Assembly: GCA_964484145.1 (NCBI GenBank)
Contig: CAZAED010000003.1
Coordinates: 1 to 58,516, forward strand
Length of the DNA: 58,516 bases
Direction: 5' to 3'
Origin: JAEUSF01 sp964484145
Lineage (GTDB): Bacteria; Patescibacteriota; Doudnabacteria; UBA920
The first letter of the stretch is position 1; each line of letters starts with the position of its first letter. The notes under the pieces were generated by a model. The model searched no databases. It saw nothing but the letters and a program-made list of their open reading frames with translations, and was not told where the DNA came from. The position numbers and the translations under genes are program-made. Of the stretch, positions 23,879 through 32,699 are shown one piece after another.

Positions 23879-24733
23879 ATGCAAAAATTGGGGGTTAACG
23901 AATTAAAATACAAATCAAACGACATTAGGCAGGATATTATAGAAATGTTGCTTGCCGCGGGGAGCGGACACAGTGCCGGGCCTTTAGGTATGGCCGATGT
24001 TTTTGCTTGCTTGTATTTTAATGTAATGGAGCATGACCCTCGGGATCCTAAACTGGAAAACCGTGACCGTTTAATACTTTCGTGTGGGCATATAAATCCG
24101 GTTTTGTATGCAAGCTTAGCCGAGGCCGGATATTTTAGAAAAGAAGAACTTTTAACTTTAAGAAAATTTGGTACCAGGCTTCACGGACACCCACATAATT
24201 TAGCTTTGCCCGGCATAGAAACATCGTCCGGTCCTTTGGCGCAAGGCACCAGCCAAGCCTGCGGAATGGCTTACGGACTTTTAATGGATAGGAAAAAATC
24301 CCAAAGAATTTATTTAATTATGTCCGACGGTGAACAGCAGGAAGGCCAAACCTGGGAAGCGGTTATGTTTGCCGGTAAATATAAACTTCATAACATAACC
24401 GCAATAATGGATAGGAATAATATTCAAATAGATGGTTATACCGAAGATGTTATGCCTTTAGAAAAACTTAAAGAAAAATACGAAGCTTTTAACTGGCATG
24501 TGCTTGAAGTAGACGGGCATAACCACCAGCAAATTATAGACGCCTGCAATGAAGCAAAAGCTATTTACGAAAAACCAACGTTGATCATTGCGCATACTAT
24601 ACCCGGCAAAGGGGTAGATTTTATGGAATACGACTACAAGTGGCACGGCACTCCACCGAACAAAGAACAGGCAAAAATAGCGCTAGATGAACTTAGAACT
24701 TTGCGGGGGCAAATAACTAGCGAACATCAGTAG
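23879..24733 (+). CDS. tktA: Transketolase, N-terminal (ThDP-binding) subunit
   Basis: Split transketolase; this half binds thiamine diphosphate. Seen: AGSGHSAGPLGMADVFACLYF, CGHINPVLYASLAEAGYF, GTRLHGHP, ETSSGPLAQGTSQACGMAYGL, and the ThDP motif SDGEQQEGQTWEAVMFAGKYKLHNITAIMDRNNIQIDG. The length of 284 residues fits the N-terminal half only. The C-terminal half is at 27329-28303, separated by a DUF2339 gene and a small ORF. Together they transfer two-carbon units between sugar phosphates. Confidence 0.93.
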   Translation: MQKLGVNELKYKSNDIRQDIIEMLLAAGSGHSAGPLGMADVFACLYFNVMEHDPRDPKLENRDRLILSCGHINPVLYASLAEAGYFRKEELLTLRKFGTRLHGHPHNLALPGIETSSGPLAQGTSQACGMAYGLLMDRKKSQRIYLIMSDGEQQEGQTWEAVMFAGKYKLHNITAIMDRNNIQIDGYTEDVMPLEKLKEKYEAFNWHVLEVDGHNHQQIIDACNEAKAIYEKPTLIIAHTIPGKGVDFMEYDYKWHGTPPNKEQAKIALDELRTLRGQITSEHQ

Positions 24734-24839
24734 AGAACAATTAACAATTAACGATTGACAATTAACTCTAAGCAAAGCGTGTTACCTAGTTTGCTTTGCG
24801 ATCGCTAATATCTAAAATCTATCAACTAACAACTAATCT
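24734..24839 (+). repeat. ACAATTAAC tandem units and a GCAAAGC hairpin
   Basis: GAACAATTAACAATTAACGATTGACAATTAAC (24736-24767) is followed by an inverted repeat GCAAAGC...GCTTTGC (about 24772-24800) and by ATCTATCAACTAACAACTAATC next to the ATG. Confidence 0.6.
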
Positions 24840-27029
24840 ATGGAAATTCTATTATTTCTTCTCGTTGTAATTTTGATTTTTTGGTTGCTTTCTGTAAGCA
24901 GCCGAGTTTCTGCGTTGGAAAAAAAGCTTTCGGGTAAGTATGTGCAAGAGGCGGAAAAAAAACCTGCAGAAGCGGTGCATTCTGCGGCTTTGCCAAAATG
25001 GTCAGATGTAAAATCTTTTGCAGCCGAAACTAAAAATACAGCCTTTAGCCAAACTTCGGACAGTATAGAAATAAAACAGCCAGAGAGAATAGAAACTCAT
25101 AAAAAGACAGATGCCGAACAAACTGAAGATGCCGTAGGCTGGCTTAATAAAATTGGCGTGGTGGCGTTGGTTTTAGGTATGGGTTTCTTTTTTAAATATG
25201 CCATTGACCAGGGCTGGATAAACGAGTGGACAAGAATTATTATAGGCTTTATTTTTAGCGGTTTGCTAGTTTATTTGGGAGAATTATGGAAAGGCAAATT
25301 TGGTAGCAAGGCTCACGCGCTTGTGGGTGGCGGCATTGCATTGTTTTATTTTACAATTTACGCAGGATATAATTTTTACCATATTTTTCCCCAAATTATT
25401 GCTTTCGCTTTAATGCTTGGCGTGGCCGCAATGTCGGTTTGGCTTTCTTTTAAAAATTCTTCATTGGTTTTGGGAATTTTAGGCTTTTTTGGGGCATATG
25501 GAGCGCCGCCGCTTTTAGGTACCGGCACAAACCAGCAGACACAACTATTTGTATTTTTAACTGTTATGAACTTGGCAGCACTTGCAATTGGCTTAAGAAA
25601 ATATTGGATGGAACTCTTAGCTTTAGCTTTGGTTGGTAGTACAATAGATTTTGGGCTTTGGGGTATGGCATATTCAAACCAGGCTAATACTTTAACCAGT
25701 GTATTTTTTGTAATTATTACGACTCTTATTTTGGTAGTAGGCAGCGCAGGGTTAACTAAGTATCACAGCGAAAAGAAAACTTTACCAAATGGGGTAGATA
25801 ACAATTTAGGCGTTTTCGGGTTTTTAGCCGGTTTATTTTATTTTACTTCCATTGTGCTTTTACTTAACGAAAATTTTCATAGCCTATTAGCGCCCATAGC
25901 TTTGCTTGGTAGCGTAATTTTCTTTTTTAGTTATGCGTTGGTGGATAGGCTTGAGTATAAAACGGCTAACTTTTTACTTTCGTTTGTTGCTTCCACGTTT
26001 TTAGTTAGCGCGGCTATTTGGCATTTTGACGGCAAGGCGCTCGGCCTTTGTTTGCTAGCAATTAGCCTTCTTGGCTCTACAATTGGAACTTTAGTTAAGA
26101 GAGAAGAGCTTAGAACTTGGAGTCTTTTAGTTTTATTTATTGCATTATTTAAGTCCTTAATTGAACCCTATGGTGCTGACGAAAAAACTTTTCTGTTTAA
26201 CGCCAAGTTTGGTTTAATGTTTGCTAATACTTTAGGCCTTTTGTTTATAGGTTGGCTTTATGAAAAAGTTAATGTTTCGGAAAATGAAAAAAAATTAGAA
26301 ACTGGCCTTCAAATAGCAGCGGCTGTTGCTTTGTGGGTAGCTTTGTCTTGGGACATTAGTTCTTCTTTTAAGTCCGCCGGCAGTTTGGCCGCCAGTCAGT
26401 ATATGACTTTGTGGTGGGTGGTTTACCCAGGAGCCTTAGCTTTTGCCGCGGCTTCAGCAAAAAGAAAAGGACTTTTTTCGGTCGCTATAATTATGCTCGC
26501 AGCGGCTTTCTTTAAAGTTCTATTTTTGGACTATTCACCGGAGCCACTTTTGTTTTACAACGGCAAATTCGCACTTATGGTTTTAACTTCTGTGGTTATG
26601 CTTTTCTGCGCTAGTCTTTACGCTAAGTTTGACGAAAAGGACCAGAGTATAGACGTACTTAAAGTTATTGCCAGTTTGCTTTTTTGGTTTGCGGTTTCCT
26701 GGGAAATAGTAAAACACTATGAGCTAGCAACTTCCCAAAATGCGCGCAATTTGTACTTAAGCCTTTGGTGGATAGTTTACGCCGTGTTCTTAATGTTTTT
26801 AAGTAATATGGCTAAATCCGGCGTATTTAGAAAAGTGGCGATTTTGCTTTTCGGCTTTAGTATAGTAAAAGTATTTTTGTACGACGTACAGGCTTTAGAC
26901 ACCGCTTACCGCATAATTTCTTTTGTTGCCTTAGGCGCAATTTTGTTAGGAGTTTCCTTTACCTACAAAAGAAATAAAGAAAAAATCACGCATTTTTTGG
27001 AAGGGGAGAATGAAAAAAACGAGCCTTAA
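24840..27029 (+). CDS. DUF2339 polytopic membrane protein
   Basis: A 729-residue membrane protein with an N-terminal helix (residues 2-19), a charged linker (about 20-95), and then about 18-20 predicted membrane segments. The segment starting AVGWLNKIGVVALVLGMGFFFKYA and the GWINEWTRIIIGFIFSGLLVYLGELW that follows are characteristic of DUF2339. The function of this family is unknown. It lies between the two transketolase halves, which suggests cotranscription but not a shared function. Confidence 0.82.
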   Translation: MEILLFLLVVILIFWLLSVSSRVSALEKKLSGKYVQEAEKKPAEAVHSAALPKWSDVKSFAAETKNTAFSQTSDSIEIKQPERIETHKKTDAEQTEDAVGWLNKIGVVALVLGMGFFFKYAIDQGWINEWTRIIIGFIFSGLLVYLGELWKGKFGSKAHALVGGGIALFYFTIYAGYNFYHIFPQIIAFALMLGVAAMSVWLSFKNSSLVLGILGFFGAYGAPPLLGTGTNQQTQLFVFLTVMNLAALAIGLRKYWMELLALALVGSTIDFGLWGMAYSNQANTLTSVFFVIITTLILVVGSAGLTKYHSEKKTLPNGVDNNLGVFGFLAGLFYFTSIVLLLNENFHSLLAPIALLGSVIFFFSYALVDRLEYKTANFLLSFVASTFLVSAAIWHFDGKALGLCLLAISLLGSTIGTLVKREELRTWSLLVLFIALFKSLIEPYGADEKTFLFNAKFGLMFANTLGLLFIGWLYEKVNVSENEKKLETGLQIAAAVALWVALSWDISSSFKSAGSLAASQYMTLWWVVYPGALAFAAASAKRKGLFSVAIIMLAAAFFKVLFLDYSPEPLLFYNGKFALMVLTSVVMLFCASLYAKFDEKDQSIDVLKVIASLLFWFAVSWEIVKHYELATSQNARNLYLSLWWIVYAVFLMFLSNMAKSGVFRKVAILLFGFSIVKVFLYDVQALDTAYRIISFVALGAILLGVSFTYKRNKEKITHFLEGENEKNEP

Positions 27030-27038
27030 TATAAAACA

Positions 27039-27329
27039 ATGCCAGAAAAAAAGATACTAAATATGGAAGATATGCCCGACAAAAACCGGCGTGAAGAGGC
27101 GGAAAAAGTGGCTTTAATATATCTTATTGCGTTACAAGCCAAAGAATTGAAGGTTGGCCAGGAACAATATGACGAATTTATGAAAATATTTCATAAAGCC
27201 CCAGGTATTAAAGCAAAGTTAGGTTGTTTTGAAACAGAGCAGGCAAAATTAGCGGGTTTTAAAAAGCCCTCAAGTCAGGAATTAAAAAGCGAAACAATAA
27301 AATTTTATCACTCAGTATCAGATTTATAA
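27039..27329 (+). CDS. Hypothetical protein between transketolase halves
   Basis: Unrecognised 96-residue helical, soluble protein (NREEAEKVALIYLIALQAKELKVG..., FMKIFHKAPGIKAKLGCFE). Its stop codon overlaps the ATG of the transketolase C-terminal half (TAATG), so it is translationally coupled to that gene. It may be an accessory of the enzyme or unrelated. Confidence 0.6.
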   Translation: MPEKKILNMEDMPDKNRREEAEKVALIYLIALQAKELKVGQEQYDEFMKIFHKAPGIKAKLGCFETEQAKLAGFKKPSSQELKSETIKFYHSVSDL

Positions 27330-28303
27330 TGCATCTAAATCCAAAAATCGGAAAAACAGATATCGAACAAGAACCAACTCGTAAAGGGTATGGTTTGGGT
27401 GTTTTGGATTTGGGCGCGGAAGACCAAAATATTGTTGTGCTTACGGCAGACTTGGCAGAGAGTACTATGGTTTTGGATTTTGCAAAAAAATATCCGGAAA
27501 GGTTTGTTGAGTGCGGAGTAGCAGAACAGAATATGATGGGCGTGGCAGCGGGGCTTGCTCTTTATGGCAAAACTGCTTTTGTCTCAAGTTATGCAACTTT
27601 TTCCCCAGGCCGCAGTTGGGATCAGCTTAGAGTTAGTGTCTGCTACAGCATGGCTAATGTAAAGGTTGCCGGCGCGCATACGGGTATTTCAGTCGGTCCT
27701 GACGGCGCAACACATCAGGCTTTAGAGGACGTGGCTATGACAAGGGTATTACCAAATTTAACCGTAGTCGTGCCGTGCGACTCCATAGAAGCCCGTAAAG
27801 CCACAGTTACTTTGGGAAGAATGGTAGGGCCGGCTTATTTTAGACTTGGAAGGTCTAAAACTCCGGTTATTACAACAGAAGAAACTGCTTTTAAAGTTGG
27901 TAAAGCGGAAGTGTTTAGGGAAGGAAAAGACGTCGCTATAATTGCTTCGGGTCCTGTTTTGTACAACGGGCTGTTAGCCGCAATAGAACTAGAGAAAGAA
28001 GGACTAAGTGTTATGGTAGTTAACAACCACACAATAAAGCCAATTGATGCTGAAACAATCATTACTGCTGCAAAAAAATGCGGAGCAGTAGTAACTTTAG
28101 AAGAACACCAAACCCAAGGCGGCTGTGGTAGCGCTGTGTGTGAAGTTCTTGCTATGAACTACCCTGTGCCGGTTGAAATGATAGGTATGCCAAACAGCTT
28201 TGGCGAGTCCGGCCAGCCGGAAGAGTTAATAGAAAAATATGGAATGGGGGTTAAGAGTATTAATGAAGCGGTGAGGAGAGTAATAAAGAGGAAGGTAGAA
28301 TAA
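27329..28303 (+). CDS. tktB: Transketolase, C-terminal (pyrimidine-binding) subunit
   Basis: The 324-residue partner of the gene at 23879. It has the pyrimidine-binding domain (DLGAEDQNIVVLTADLAESTMVLDFAKKYPERFVECGVAEQNMMGVAAGLALYGKTAFVSSYATF with the catalytic Glu in CGVAEQNM) and the C-terminal transketolase domain (VGKAEVFREGKDVAIIASGPVLYNGLLAAIELEKEGLSVMVVNNHTIKPID). GPDGATHQALEDVAMTRVLPNLTVVVPCD is the conserved central segment. Starts in a TAATG overlap with the preceding small ORF. Confidence 0.93.
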   Translation: MHLNPKIGKTDIEQEPTRKGYGLGVLDLGAEDQNIVVLTADLAESTMVLDFAKKYPERFVECGVAEQNMMGVAAGLALYGKTAFVSSYATFSPGRSWDQLRVSVCYSMANVKVAGAHTGISVGPDGATHQALEDVAMTRVLPNLTVVVPCDSIEARKATVTLGRMVGPAYFRLGRSKTPVITTEETAFKVGKAEVFREGKDVAIIASGPVLYNGLLAAIELEKEGLSVMVVNNHTIKPIDAETIITAAKKCGAVVTLEEHQTQGGCGSAVCEVLAMNYPVPVEMIGMPNSFGESGQPEELIEKYGMGVKSINEAVRRVIKRKVE

Positions 28304-28354
28304 TTTCTAATAACTAATTTGTAATTTTAACTAATTTGTATTTTCTAAAAAAGA

Positions 28355-28660
28355 GTGAAAATTTTTTCCTTACAAACAAAAAAGCATTTGATGGGATGGA
28401 GTGCGGTTTTGGGAGTTGTGATCCTAAAAATTATTAATAACAATGTAAAAATACCAGCTTTGTGTGAATCAGATGTTTTGGGTCTTTTTGACGAATGCAC
28501 CGCGTTTGGGTGGCCAATCCGGACAAAGTTTGGGGGTGTGATGCTAGGATACGATTTAGTACCGAGTATATTAAATTTTATATTTTGGTTTTTTATAAGC
28601 TTAATCATTTTATCTTTAACTAGACATTTTAGAAAAAATAAGGAAGTAAAGAGTAAATAA
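28355..28660 (+). CDS. Small membrane protein
   Basis: Unrecognised 101-residue protein with a GTG start, one N-terminal hydrophobic segment (GWSAVLGVVILKII) and a C-terminal membrane helix (ILNFIFWFFISLIILSL). The loop between holds CESDVLGLFDECTAFGWPIRTKFG with two Cys. A real gene is plausible because the gap is otherwise empty and the frame is intact; confidence is moderate. Confidence 0.5.
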   Translation: MKIFSLQTKKHLMGWSAVLGVVILKIINNNVKIPALCESDVLGLFDECTAFGWPIRTKFGGVMLGYDLVPSILNFIFWFFISLIILSLTRHFRKNKEVKSK

Positions 28661-28695
28661 TATTTAGCTGTTAGGCTACTTACTACTTACCCCCT

Positions 28696-29712
28696 ATGTT
28701 CGACATTATCTCCATCGGCGACGCGACAATAGACACATTCCTTTTTATTCACGATATTGAAATAAAAGATATCGAAGGCAAAAAAAAGGCGCTTTTGAAT
28801 TGGGGAGACAAATTGCCGGTAGACGAAATGTATAAGTCAGTGGCCGGTAATGCTGCTAACAATGCCGTAGGAAGCGCAAAATTGGGGCTTAGGACAGCGT
28901 ATTACACGGTACTTGCACACGACGTAGGCGGCAGAGAAATTATTCATAAAATGCAAAAAGAGGGTGTGTCTACCCGCTATATTGTTATAGATGAAAAACA
29001 CAGCACAAACGCTTCTTTTGTTTTAAGTTTTAAGGGGGAGCGGACTATTTTTGTTTACCATCAACATAGAAAATATAAATTGCCTAATTTTGTGCATTCA
29101 AATTGGGTATATTTAACCAGCATGGGTCAGAATTTTGAAAGCATATATAAAGATTTAGCAAAATATTTAGACCGCTTTCGTGTAAAGTTAGGCTTTAACC
29201 CGGGTACTTTTCAGTTAAGGGCCGGTGTAAAAGCCAATGAATTAATGCTTAAACGCACCAATGTGCTATCATTAAATGTAGAGGAAGCGCAAGGATGGGT
29301 AGGAGAATGCGGGCGGGATCCGGAAGAATTATGCCGCAAACTTTCTAAACTTGGGCCAAAAGCTATTGCGCTAACCGATGGTCGCCGCGGGGCTTATTCC
29401 TATAGCGCCGAGGGTTTCTATTATATTTCGGAATACCCAGGCCCGCGGTTAGAGGCCACCGGAGCGGGGGATAGTTTTACTACCGCGTATATTGCAGCTT
29501 TAAACCATGGGCTTTCTCACCACGATGCTTTAATGTGGGGGCCGGTTAATGCCGGAAGTGTGGTACAAAAAGTAGGACCGCAAGCCGGGCTATTAACTCG
29601 CCATGAAATAGAAATGAAACTAAAAAAATTAAAAAGTTTTAAGCCAATTGCTATAACTAATGACAAAATAAAAAAGAAGGTAGAGGATATAGTTAAGGGG
29701 AAGGACGATTAA
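28696..29712 (+). CDS. PfkB/ribokinase-family carbohydrate kinase
   Basis: A 338-residue sugar kinase of the PfkB family: IISIGDATIDTFLF at the N-terminus, VAGNAANNAVGSAKLGLRTAYYTVLAHDVGGREI, and near the C-terminus the ATP-binding/catalytic motif EATGAGDSFTTAYIAALNHGLS (catalytic Asp in GAGDSF). No PfkA is in the window, so this could supply a phosphofructokinase-like or ribokinase-like step. The substrate cannot be decided from sequence. The gene lies between tkt and gap in the carbon block. Confidence 0.85.
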   Translation: MFDIISIGDATIDTFLFIHDIEIKDIEGKKKALLNWGDKLPVDEMYKSVAGNAANNAVGSAKLGLRTAYYTVLAHDVGGREIIHKMQKEGVSTRYIVIDEKHSTNASFVLSFKGERTIFVYHQHRKYKLPNFVHSNWVYLTSMGQNFESIYKDLAKYLDRFRVKLGFNPGTFQLRAGVKANELMLKRTNVLSLNVEEAQGWVGECGRDPEELCRKLSKLGPKAIALTDGRRGAYSYSAEGFYYISEYPGPRLEATGAGDSFTTAYIAALNHGLSHHDALMWGPVNAGSVVQKVGPQAGLLTRHEIEMKLKKLKSFKPIAITNDKIKKKVEDIVKGKDD

Positions 29713-29757
29713 CAATTAACTATTGACGATTAACTAGCCGCACGTTGTCATTTTACA
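29713..29757 (+). repeat. ATTAACTATTGACGATTAAC tandem units
   Basis: GATTAACAATTAACTATTGACGATTAACTAG, which begins in the pfkB stop region. It is a direct-repeat array of the ACAATTAAC type, with an unrelated GCCGCACGTTGTCATTTTACA tail. Confidence 0.5.
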
Positions 29758-30357
29758 ATGACAAAAAATATGAAAAACAAAATTACCCCAATAGTTTTAG
29801 GAGCAATTTCAGGGTTCGCTTCGTATTATTTACCAAAGGTCCTTGGTGTTGGCGAGGAATGGGCAGCTTACGTTTTCTTTTCCCTTCCGGGATTTATTTT
29901 CGGAGTTTGCTTATACATTTTTTTGTCTAGAAGAATTTGGGAGAAGTCAGTAAAAATTTTAAAGCTGATTGGGTTTGCGCTTATTTGCGGATTGGCTTAT
30001 TATTTAGCTGTTATTACAACAATTAAGACTTCGGACGAATATACGAATTATACAAATTTTTTTATAGGGGGGATGGTAGGGGGTTTGGTTACTTTAATTG
30101 CTTATAATTTTTTAATTATTCGCGTCAAAGGAAGCCAGTTTTTGTATGCTGTTGTGTTAAGTGGTATTTTGTCAGTGGGTTGGCCTTTAAGTGAGGTTAT
30201 TGATAAAATTATTTATGGCAATAATTTTGGTTTTGACATAGCGTATAAAGGTTTTAATGAAGAGTTAGCTTATATTTGTCTGTTTTTAGTTTGGCAAACC
30301 GGTATGTTTTGGGCTTTAAGTTATATATTTGAAAAAAATAATAAAACGGTTAATTAA
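29758..30357 (+). CDS. Polytopic membrane hypothetical protein
   Basis: Unrecognised 199-residue protein with about six membrane helices (VLGAISGFASYYL, WAAYVFFSLPGFIFGVCLYIFL, LIGFALICGLAYYLAVIT, FFIGGMVGGLVTLIAYNFLI, FLYAVVLSGILSVGWPL, ELAYICLFLVWQTGMFWALSYIF). No catalytic motif. It ends six bases before gap, so it is probably cotranscribed with the glycolytic genes. Confidence 0.6.
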   Translation: MTKNMKNKITPIVLGAISGFASYYLPKVLGVGEEWAAYVFFSLPGFIFGVCLYIFLSRRIWEKSVKILKLIGFALICGLAYYLAVITTIKTSDEYTNYTNFFIGGMVGGLVTLIAYNFLIIRVKGSQFLYAVVLSGILSVGWPLSEVIDKIIYGNNFGFDIAYKGFNEELAYICLFLVWQTGMFWALSYIFEKNNKTVN

Positions 30358-30363
30358 AACAAA

Positions 30364-31389
30364 ATGAACAAAATAAAACTCGCAATAAATGGTTTTGGGA
30401 GAATTGGCAGACAGGCTTTTAAAATTGCCATTGAAAAACCGGAAATAGAAGTGGTGGGTATTAATGACTTAACTTCAACCGAAGTTTTGGCACATTTACT
30501 TCAGTACGACAGCAATTACGGAAAATTTAAGCATAAAGTTTCTTTTGACTCAAATCATATAATTGCAGACGGCATAAAGTATCCGGTTTTTACGGAAAAA
30601 GAGCCGCAAGCTTTGCCCTGGGGCCGTTTACAGGTAGACGTTGTTATAGAATCTACCGGCCGTTTTACAGACAGCGAAAAAGCTTCGGCGCACATAAAAG
30701 CCGGAGCTAAAAAAGTTATAATATCCGCCCCTGCTAAAGACGAAGGCATTACCCCAACTATTGTACTTGGCGTAAACCAAGAAGACTACCATAAACAAAA
30801 CATAATTAGTAACGCTTCTTGCACAACAAACTGCATAACTCCGGTGTTAGATGTTTTGCATAAAAAATTTGGTGTGGAAAAAGCATTTATGTCCACTATT
30901 CACAGCTACACGGCTGAACAGAATTTGGTAGACGGCCCGCCGCCTGGTGGTAAGAGTACCGATTTACGTAGAGCCCGCGCAGCTGCAGTAAATATAATTC
31001 CTACTTCAACCGGCGCGGCAATATCGGCTACCCAGGCTATACCAAGCCTTAAAGGAAAGTTTGACGGCATTGCGTTTAGAGTTCCAACTCCGGTAGGTAG
31101 TCTTTCTGATTTTACCTTGCTCCTTAAGAAAAACACCACCAAAGAAGAAGTCAACGAAGCTTTTGAAGAAGCTGCAGAATTACCGCACTACAAAGGTATT
31201 TTAATTGCATCGCGTGATCAGCTAGTTTTACAGGACATAGTCGGCAACCCAGCTTCGTCTATTGTAGACCTTTCTCTTACCCAAGTTATTGACGGAAATT
31301 TTGTAAAAGTAATTGCTTGGTATGACAATGAGTTTGGGTATAGTAACAGGTTGGTTGAAGAAGTTGTGTTAGTGGGAAAAAATAAATAA
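30364..31389 (+). CDS. gap: Glyceraldehyde-3-phosphate dehydrogenase
   Basis: Oxidises glyceraldehyde 3-phosphate to 1,3-bisphosphoglycerate. Rossmann start INGFGRIGRQAFK with GINDLTS (an Asp after the second strand favours NAD). Catalytic C153 in SNASCTTNC and H180 in MSTIHSYTAEQ. RRARAAAVNIIPTSTGAA, FRVPTPVGSLSDF and WYDNEFGYSNRLVE are all present. The 341-residue length is standard for type I GAPDH. pgk follows, after an iterated repeat. Confidence 0.96.
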   Translation: MNKIKLAINGFGRIGRQAFKIAIEKPEIEVVGINDLTSTEVLAHLLQYDSNYGKFKHKVSFDSNHIIADGIKYPVFTEKEPQALPWGRLQVDVVIESTGRFTDSEKASAHIKAGAKKVIISAPAKDEGITPTIVLGVNQEDYHKQNIISNASCTTNCITPVLDVLHKKFGVEKAFMSTIHSYTAEQNLVDGPPPGGKSTDLRRARAAAVNIIPTSTGAAISATQAIPSLKGKFDGIAFRVPTPVGSLSDFTLLLKKNTTKEEVNEAFEEAAELPHYKGILIASRDQLVLQDIVGNPASSIVDLSLTQVIDGNFVKVIAWYDNEFGYSNRLVEEVVLVGKNK

Positions 31390-31474
31390 TTGACAAAAAT
31401 GACAAAAATAAGCTGCAGTTTGCATAAATAATCTTGTCAATCTTTTAATTCTTTTATATCTTGTCAATCAATCT
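31390..31474 (+). repeat. gap-pgk iterated inverted repeat (TGACAAAAA units)
   Basis: TTGACAAAAATGACAAAAATAAGCTGCAG is answered by AATCTTGTCAATCTTTTAATTC and ATATCTTGTCAATCAATCT, ending at the pgk ATG. The centre AGCTGCAGTTTGCATAA contains two TGCA motifs. Confidence 0.8.
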
Positions 31475-32692
31475 ATGGCCATAAAATATTTAAAATCCTC
31501 TTCAATAAAAAATAAAACCGTACTTTTACGGGTTGACGTTAACGTGCCTATTGAAAATGGCAAGGTTAGCGACAGTTTTAGAATTGAGCAGGTTGTGCCA
31601 ACCATAAAACATTTACTTAAAAACAAAAATAAAGTTATAGTCTGCGGGCATTTGGGCAGGCCAAAGGGTAAGTGGAACGAAGAGTTTACTTTAAAACCCG
31701 CGGCAAAGCTTATGGCAGACTTGCTAGAACTTAAGTTTGTGGAAACAGACCACCGCGTTCCTGACTACAACATTTCTCATTTAATTTTTTACACCGGAAA
31801 ACTTATAGAAGACAAACATCAGAAGCAAATAAAAGCCATTTCGGAAAAAGATGTGGTGTTTTTAGAGAATTTGCGTTTTTACGAAGGCGAAGAAGAGAAC
31901 GACGCAATGTTTGCCAAGAAATTATCTAGTCTGGCTGACGTTTATGTAAACGACGCTTTTGGCGTAGACCATAGGGCCGCTGCTTCAGTGGTCGGCATAA
32001 CCAAATATTTAACGCCTTATTGTGGGTTACTTCTTGAAACTGAGATAAAATCGCTGGACGCGCTTATAAAACATCCAAAAAGTCCATTTGTGGTTATGAC
32101 CGGCGGGATAAAACTTTCAGAAAAAGTGGGGGCACTTGAAAATTTGGGTAAAAAGGCGGACAAAATTTTAGTTAGCGGGGGAGTGGCAAACCTAATTTTT
32201 AAAACCAAAGGTTTTGAAATTGGAATTTCGCGGGTAGAAGAAAGTATGGAAAAGGTTGCTATGCAAATTGCTAAGAATTATAAAAATAAATTGGTTTTGC
32301 CGCTGGACGTAGTTGTTGCCAACAAAAATTTAGAAAATATTCGTTCTTGCGCCCCTTACGAGGTTAGAGAAAACGAGCAAATTCTAGACGCCGGACCTAA
32401 AACTATTTTGGAATTCTCTAAACATATAAAAGCGGCTAAAACCATAGTTTGGAGCGGGCCCTTAGGGCTTTTTGAAAAAAAGCCTTTTCACCATGCAACT
32501 TTTGCTTTAGCTAGGCTTATTGGTGGTCGGGGTAAAGGCAAAGCATTTGTAGTAGCCGGAGGGGGCGACACAGTAGACGCAATACGGCAAGCTCACCAAT
32601 TTGAAAATATAGACCACGTCTCCACCGGCGGCGGAGCTATGCTTGAATACCTAGCCGGTAAAAAACTGCCAGGGATAGAAGCGTTGAAATAA
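31475..32692 (+). CDS. pgk: Phosphoglycerate kinase
   Basis: Makes ATP from 1,3-bisphosphoglycerate. Seen: VLLRVDVNVPIENGKV near the N-terminus, VIVCGHLGRPKG, VVFLENLRFYEGEEEND, YVNDAFGVDHRAAASVVGI, the hinge and nucleotide-binding C-terminal domain with VMTGGIKLSEKVGALENL, VWSGPLGLFEKKPF and FVVAGGGDTVDAI..., then VSTGGGAMLEYLAGKKLPGIEAL. The length of 405 residues is standard. Eight bases separate it from ubiB. Confidence 0.96.
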   Translation: MAIKYLKSSSIKNKTVLLRVDVNVPIENGKVSDSFRIEQVVPTIKHLLKNKNKVIVCGHLGRPKGKWNEEFTLKPAAKLMADLLELKFVETDHRVPDYNISHLIFYTGKLIEDKHQKQIKAISEKDVVFLENLRFYEGEEENDAMFAKKLSSLADVYVNDAFGVDHRAAASVVGITKYLTPYCGLLLETEIKSLDALIKHPKSPFVVMTGGIKLSEKVGALENLGKKADKILVSGGVANLIFKTKGFEIGISRVEESMEKVAMQIAKNYKNKLVLPLDVVVANKNLENIRSCAPYEVRENEQILDAGPKTILEFSKHIKAAKTIVWSGPLGLFEKKPFHHATFALARLIGGRGKGKAFVVAGGGDTVDAIRQAHQFENIDHVSTGGGAMLEYLAGKKLPGIEALK

Positions 32693-32699
32693 AAATAAA

